Below are positions 20,706 to 25,566 of a DNA stretch of 25,566 nt, in pieces. The DNA is from Plantago elongata (taxonomy: Eukaryota > Streptophyta > Magnoliopsida > Lamiales > Plantaginaceae), in the NCBI GenBank assembly GCA_036897095.1, contig JAYMSP010002207.1:1-25566 (forward strand), given 5' to 3'. A model generated the notes under the pieces. That model had not been told where the DNA came from. It saw only the letters and a list, made by a program, of their open reading frames with translations, and did no database searches. Within the stretch, counting starts at the first letter, position 1. Every line of letters begins with the position of its first letter. The translations under genes were made by a program, and so were the position numbers.

Positions 20706-21599
20706 AAAAACCTGATAGATGTAGAAATTTAGAAGGTTGATCATGTGATGATGATGCTTGTATCAATTGACAGATGCTTGTTTTATTTGTTTCAATTGAC
20801 ATGTGAATGTATTTTAATTTGATTTTCTATAAATAAGGAAATGATTTTTATCAATAATTTTATTTTTAATTTTAAATTTATTAAATATTAAGAAAATCAC
20901 TAATTTGTAGAAAGTTTATCATTAAATTGTAGGATATTTTTCATGTATTATTAAAGTGTAAGGAGTTGTTAAAAGTTATATAAATTTATAATTATCTCAT
21001 GAGAGAAAGCCGGTCCATTTCACAATTACTACTATTCTAGGCTATAGCAACTGATGTTGATTCAGTATATAGACTGGAGTCAATATTTTCTGGGTCCATA
21101 TACATTCACTATGTAAATGCTTAAACATAATTTATTTTCAGCTTTTGGGAAAACGTGGAAATTGGATGTTTGGTTTAATAACTTCTGCTTTAACTTAAAA
21201 AAAAAAAAAATTGTAACCGTTAAAAGTTGAGAATCAACTTAAATGTTGCTTTTAAATAAGAAAAGCAACAGTGACATTATATATAATTATATTAAACTTC
21301 ACAAATAAAAAAAATGCCACCCTTTTTCATCATTTACACCCGTCAAATTCACAATTTACCCGCCATCATCCGATAAAATCTCAAATTAACGCACCATATA
21401 GTACAACTTTGCTATTACTCTTGCACATATACTGGTGTTTCAAGCCTTCAAGGTATGGTATTTATGCTGAAATTTCAATTTATGTGCCTTAAATTTGAGA
21501 ATTATATCATGTTTTGGTAGATAAACTTTATATTATATATGCTTTTAGGTTTTGCTGTTTTTCTTTAATCGGTTCATTGTTGTTATGGAATTTAAGGAT
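20706..21599. other. AT-rich intergenic DNA with small inverted repeats
   Basis: An A14 run lies near 21197-21210. A perfect 9-bp inverted repeat (GTTGCTTTT / AAAAGCAAC, 7-nt loop) is at 21245-21269, and GTTGAGAATCAAC lies close by. These may be the end of a decayed MITE, but no partner end is defined. The ORF-like stretch 21271-21492 is not a gene. Confidence 0.4.
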
Positions 21600-21897
21600 A
21601 TCATAAAACTTATTCTATCATAATATATACCGCAATGGGAAAGTATATTGGCATAGATGTAATTCCATGTCAACTCCAACCGTGCAATATGTATACTAGG
21701 AGAATGTTGTAGCTTGTAGGACAATCTTGATTAACCAAAGTATGAACCAAATGGTATTGATGTAAATGAGATAAATGTTTAGGATATAAGAGAGTTAGTA
21801 TATATAGTTGAGAAAGAATGATTAATTAACTTATAACAAACTTTCTATATTGAGGAAAGTTGTCACATGTACAATGAAAGGCCTGTATATTACATCA
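21600..21897 (-). mobile_element. Candidate 3' LTR of the copia element
   Basis: On the minus strand the DNA after the polypurine tract contains a possible TG start (TGATGTAATA, from 21897), then CTATATATACTAAC (TATA-like, about 21797-21809). No second LTR is in the window, so neither boundary can be confirmed and the outer limit is a guess. Confidence 0.3.
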
Positions 21898-22581
21898 AAC
21901 TTGCTTCTTCTGAGACCCCCCCTTAAGATACATATGAATATTCATGAGATGCATCTTAGAACTGAATGTGGAGAACAAATCATTTTTCAATGGCTTGGTG
22001 AAAATATCTGCCATGTTTGTAGAGGTAGGGATGTGAATGGTTTTGATGATGCCTGCTAGCAGTTTCTCCCCGGTGAAGTGGTAATCTAGTTGTATATGTT
22101 TTGTTTTCTCATGAAGAACTGGATTTTCAGCAATGCACAAAGCACTCTTTGAGTCTGTATAAACTGCAATTGGAGAAGGATGTGATATACCAAGATCTGT
22201 TAATAACTAAAGGAGCCACTGAACTTCACATGGTGTGTAAGCTAGTGCTCTATACTCAGCTTCAGCTGAAGATCTGCTGACTGTGGGTTGCTTCTTGGAT
22301 TTTCAAGATATAAGTGAATCACCAAGATAAATCCCATAGCCTGTAATGCTTCTTTTGGTGTCCGGGCATCTTGCCCAGTCACTATCACAAAAAGCAGTCA
22401 GTGTGAAATTTGATGCTGCAGATAGAAATAAGCCTTGTCCAAGATTCTTCTTCAGATATCTCAGAACCCTGTAAGCTGCTTGAAGGTGTGCTTCTGTTGG
22501 TCGTGACATATATTGGCTTAATGTTTGGAGTGAATAAGCTATCTCAGGCCTTTGTAATAGTGAGCTAAATAAGCCTGCCAA
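21895..22581 (-). pseudogene. Copia RT thumb and RNase H remnant
   Basis: This continues pol in a shifted frame. Motifs: RPEIAYSLQTLSQYM, HLQAAYRVLRYLKKNLGQG, CDSDWARCPDTKRSITGY, then after a TGA at 22303-22305 the RNase H part ([13 protein letters not shown]), a TAG at 22207-22209, YTDSKSALCIAENP and HIPTSTNMADIFTKPL. The frame ends at 21895-21897, running through the polypurine tract. The two stops make it non-functional. Confidence 0.88.
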
Positions 22582-23557
22582 TCAATCTTCTATACTCAGT
22601 ACCATCTGCAAGGAGTGGTGATGTAGCTGTAGAGAAATGCTGCTTGCTATCCATTGGTGTATCCATGGGCTTGCTAGCTAAGTAACCTGTATCATCCAGA
22701 ATGTCCAGTGTATATTTTCTTTGACACAAGAAAATCCCTTCAGAACTTCTTGCTACCTCTATACCAAGCATGTACTTGATTATCCCCAGATCTTTTATAG
22801 TAAATGTCTTGTGCAAGTGATCTTTTACTGCAATGATGGCTTGCTCATTAGGTCCTGCAAGGATAATGTCATCAACATAGTATACAAGAGAAATATAACA
22901 ATCAGACTTGTTTAATGTAAATAATGATGTATCAGCTACAGACTGTACAAAACCATAAGCAATTAAACAAGATGATAACTTGTGAAACCATTGGCGTGAA
23001 GCCTGCTTCAAACCATATAGACTTTTGTTTAATTTGTAAACTCTAGCATCTGAAGCATCCAAATAGCCTGGTGGTGCCATCATGTAAACTTCCTCATTAA
23101 GATCCCCATGCAAAAATGCATTGTTGACATCACATTGATGCAAATGCCAATTCTTTGATGCTGCAAGTGCCAAAATAACTCTAACAGAAGTTAATTTAGC
23201 TACAGGTGAATAAGTGTGAAAGTAATCTATCCCTTCTTCTTGAGTGTAGCCTTTCGCTACCAATCTTACTTTATATTTTTCAATAGAACCATATGTCTTG
23301 TATTTGATCCTAAAAATCCATTTACACCCAATAGTGTGCTTGTCTGCAGGTAAAAAAACCAAAGACCAAGTGTTTGTTTTATCAAGAGCCTTTAGTTCTG
23401 CATCCATAACTTCCTGGCAAGCAGATACTTTAGCAGTTTGCCTATATGTTTTAGGCTCAATGTCTTTAGTGATAGCTATAGTAAAAGCATAATGGGAAGG
23501 TGTCAATTGATCTGCAGATAAAAAATTGGCTATAGGATATAAAACAGAAACATTCAT
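22565..23557 (-). pseudogene. Copia reverse transcriptase (RVT_2)
   Basis: An open stretch of 330 codons carries the copia RT family motifs: WIFRIKYK, RLVAKGYTQEEGIDY, SPVAKLTSVRVILALAA, DVNNAFLHGDLNEEVYM and SLYGLKQASRQW. The active-site YVDD is intact at 22868-22879. It is part of a pol polyprotein, so the ATG at 23557 is not a true start; the integrase frame lies just upstream, shifted. At the downstream end (22565-22581) a second frameshift separates it from RNase H. Confidence 0.9.
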
Positions 23558-23574
23558 AGCTCTAGAAGAGTGAT

Positions 23575-24240
23575 TTAAAGAGGGTGGTAATTCAATATTG
23601 TAAACATTAAGATGAGCAGGTGTTGAGATGAAGTATGAGAGTCAATTTCATCTTGTAGTGCAGGTTGAACTATAGAGCCAATAGAGCCTGCTGATGAATT
23701 CATACTATTATCAATGTGTAATGCATCAATATCATCAGAAGAATGAAGTGCAAATTGAAAACTATTTGTATTTTCAATACCAGAATGCTGCAGAGATTGA
23801 GTAACACTATTATCATAATCAAAACTATCACTGAATATTTGTATATTGTTATCAACTCTAGAATTAGCAGAACAATCATGCAAAATATTAGTTTGATAAA
23901 AAGGAAAGATGTTTTCATAAAATTTAACATATCTGGAAATGATAATTTTCTTGGTTTTCAAATTTAATAACTTGTAGCCTTTGATACCCAAAGGATACCC
24001 AATGAAGACACATTGATCTGCTCTAGGATCAAACTTGCTTCTCAGCTCTTTTATTGTGCTGCAGTAACACAAATAACCGAATGATCTGATGTGATCATAT
24101 GTAGCTGGCTTGCCATATAACATTTGAAATGGAGTATTGTTCTTTAAAACCTCAGTAGGCAACATGTTTATTATGTGAGCAGCTGTTAAAATGTAATCAG
24201 ACCAATGAGCTAATGGAATATTAGATTGAAATAATAATGC
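23575..24240 (-). pseudogene. Copia integrase C-terminal part
   Basis: Open on the minus strand from the insertion border at 24240 (ALLFQS motif) to a stop at 23575. It includes the end of the integrase core (NNTPFQMLYGKPATYDHIRS; family: KTPYELxxGxKPxxxHLRxFG) and the following zone with KFDPRADQCVFIGYP (KLDxRxxxCxFIGY). The frame is lost near 23575-23630, where the downstream coding sequence moves to another frame. Catalytic residues of the core domain lie upstream and are absent from the window. Confidence 0.85.
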
Positions 24241-25566
24241 TGTAATGATCGGGATCCGAGCATAATATTTTAATAATATTTCGATTATAGTTCTTAACGA
24301 ATTAGTAAAATGTTAATTCGCCAACGAGTTTAGGTGAATTAAAATTTAAGATAATTTTAGAATTGAGTCGAATTAGGATTCAAATTAAATTAAATCTTTG
24401 AAGACATCTGACGAATGGTTAATAAATAAATAAATAAATATATAAAGATGTTAAAGAGCGTAGCATGTATGAACAATTTAAAATTTTTATGAAGAAACAT
24501 TCGACGCGCGAATTATTAAACGAAGAAGATAATAAAGAAGAAACTGAGATAAAGGGTTAATGGAAAAGGAAAATCTGGAGACTTCTTCTCCAACCATTCA
24601 CGCTACCCGCTCTTCCTCTTCTACTCTTCAATTTCATTGCCACCACCACACTTGCCCTCCGATCCGCCACCATCAACCTCTCACCGACGACCACCACCCA
24701 CCGAGTCGCCTCCCCCATCTTCGTTCACTCTCAACTCGCTATCGTTTGCTCCACCTTGCCTCATTTGCAACGCAATTACCAGTCACCACCACCCAGTCCT
24801 CTGCAACGATCAACTTCGATCGCCACCACCGCTCCACCACTCCAGTCGTTGCTACCCCACTTTAGCCGCCTGCACCTCTGTACGGAAGTTGGACGAATTT
24901 TGGGGGAAACGGAAACCCTTTGATTTCTGCGTCGGTAAGTTTCATCTCTCGGTTTGATTTTTGGGTTGGGTATTCGATCGTTATCTTGTTTTGTTGCTGG
25001 AATCGTATTGTCTTCCTGCCGTGTTATTGTTTACTGACAGTACTCTGTTCTTCTGTTATGTTCCCTACTTTCTTTGATTTCGAACTGTAAGTTATGGAGT
25101 ATGTGGTTGTCTGTATTTCCGTGTCGATTTATTGTTCATCGTATTCTTGCTCTACTTCATGCAGTTGGTGTTGCTCGACTCAGCCTGCTGTGTTATCCAC
25201 TGTGAATTGCTGTGATATATTATCTTCCCATTTCGATATTCTGACTGAGTCGTTGTGGTTTGGCTTACTATGGTCCGTTTGAATGTCGTTTGTTGTGTTA
25301 GAATTACCCTGTCTAGTGGGTGCCTTGTGCAGTTCAACTACTACTCGGGTCTTTTCTGTGTGTTGTTGTTGGTCTCCAAATCTCCTTCTTGCTCCTCGAA
25401 TCTGTTAAAACCTTGTTAGTGGTCTGGGTGTTCGATTACATGTCTTGATGAGTAGCCTTGGTTTGGCTGGGCATGTTCTGTACAAGTTGAGCATTTTAGC
25501 AATCTGAACTGTAAGTTGATTGTGTCGTTGTTGTCGTCTGTTCCGTCCTCTTCTTCTTGTTGTACG
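24241..25566 (+). mobile_element. Probable LTR of a retrotransposon nested in the copia integrase
   Basis: Copia coding homology ends exactly at 24240 and the next bases are TGTAATGATCGGGATCC, a TG start of the kind seen in plant Ty3/gypsy LTRs. A TATA box (TATATAAA) lies at 24439-24446 after an AAAT repeat (24421-24440), followed by a CT- and CCACC-rich leader (24570-24850) and a strong splice-donor-like GTCG|GTAAGT at 24935. The rest is T-rich and non-coding. The long open stretches here (24560-24865, 24637-24957) are His/Pro/Ser low complexity. The element runs off the window, so its class and LTR length are unproven. Confidence 0.55.

Larger units (their letters stand above)
21895..24240 (-). 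mobile_element. Ty1/copia retrotransposon, truncated by a nested insertion
   Basis: The order on the minus strand is integrase, reverse transcriptase, RNase H, polypurine tract, which defines Ty1/copia. The polypurine tract (AAGGGGGGG on the minus strand) is at 21916-21924. The gag, protease and first half of integrase are missing: homology stops sharply at 24240, where another element begins. The pol frame is broken by two frameshifts and two stops, yet a 330-codon RT stretch is still open, so the copy is far younger than the gypsy relic at 10905-11450. Confidence 0.9.

Noticed and set aside
24560..24957. Open stretches rich in His, Pro and Ser as genes
   Set aside because: Low-complexity translations of a CT/CCACC-rich leader in two overlapping frames, with no domain.

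Overview
The window is nuclear DNA of a flowering plant, most likely a eudicot. Two spliced plant genes lie in AT-rich intergenic DNA full of decayed transposons and one integrated plant pararetrovirus. No bacterial operon, CRISPR array, tRNA or rRNA is visible. || Layout. 1-3480: the 3' part of a broken endogenous caulimovirid on the + strand (zinc knuckle, protease, reverse transcriptase, RNase H, a downstream reading frame, then a 35S-like promoter and poly(A) signal). 4175-4735: a GTTCG-rich non-autonomous element. 5489 to about 9975, minus strand: a FRIGIDA-like gene (three coding exons, 547 aa, 1.8 kb intron in the 5' leader) that resembles Arabidopsis FRL3. 10004-10320: its promoter, with five TGGGCT motifs. 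10905-11450, minus strand: a very old Ty3/gypsy integrase remnant. 11702-14100: a microsatellite, a 49-bp tandem repeat and a candidate MITE. About 14274-17513, + strand: a BIR1-like leucine-rich-repeat receptor kinase (618 aa, two coding exons, leader intron, uORF, probable GC-AG intron). 18970-19110: a short MITE. 19659-20150: a truncated non-LTR retrotransposon between perfect 17-bp target-site duplications. 20385-20705: a minisatellite. About 21600-24240, minus strand: a broken Ty1/copia element. 24241 to the end: probably the LTR of another LTR retrotransposon inserted into the copia integrase. || How the parts relate. The two host genes diverge, with about 4.3 kb of transposon-filled DNA between their leaders. 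From memory, the Arabidopsis counterparts are neighbours (FRL3 = At5g48385, BIR1 = At5g48380), so this looks like a conserved gene pair. FRIGIDA-like proteins are nuclear and related to the flowering-time regulator FRIGIDA. BIR1 is a plasma-membrane negative regulator of immunity and cell death that binds BAK1. Nothing in the sequence shows that the two products work together. || I found no new multi-gene system. The observations most worth checking are the conserved FRL3-BIR1 pair, the GC-AG intron and uORF of the BIR1 gene, the complete non-LTR insertion, the nested LTR element, and the hidden gypsy integrase relic.
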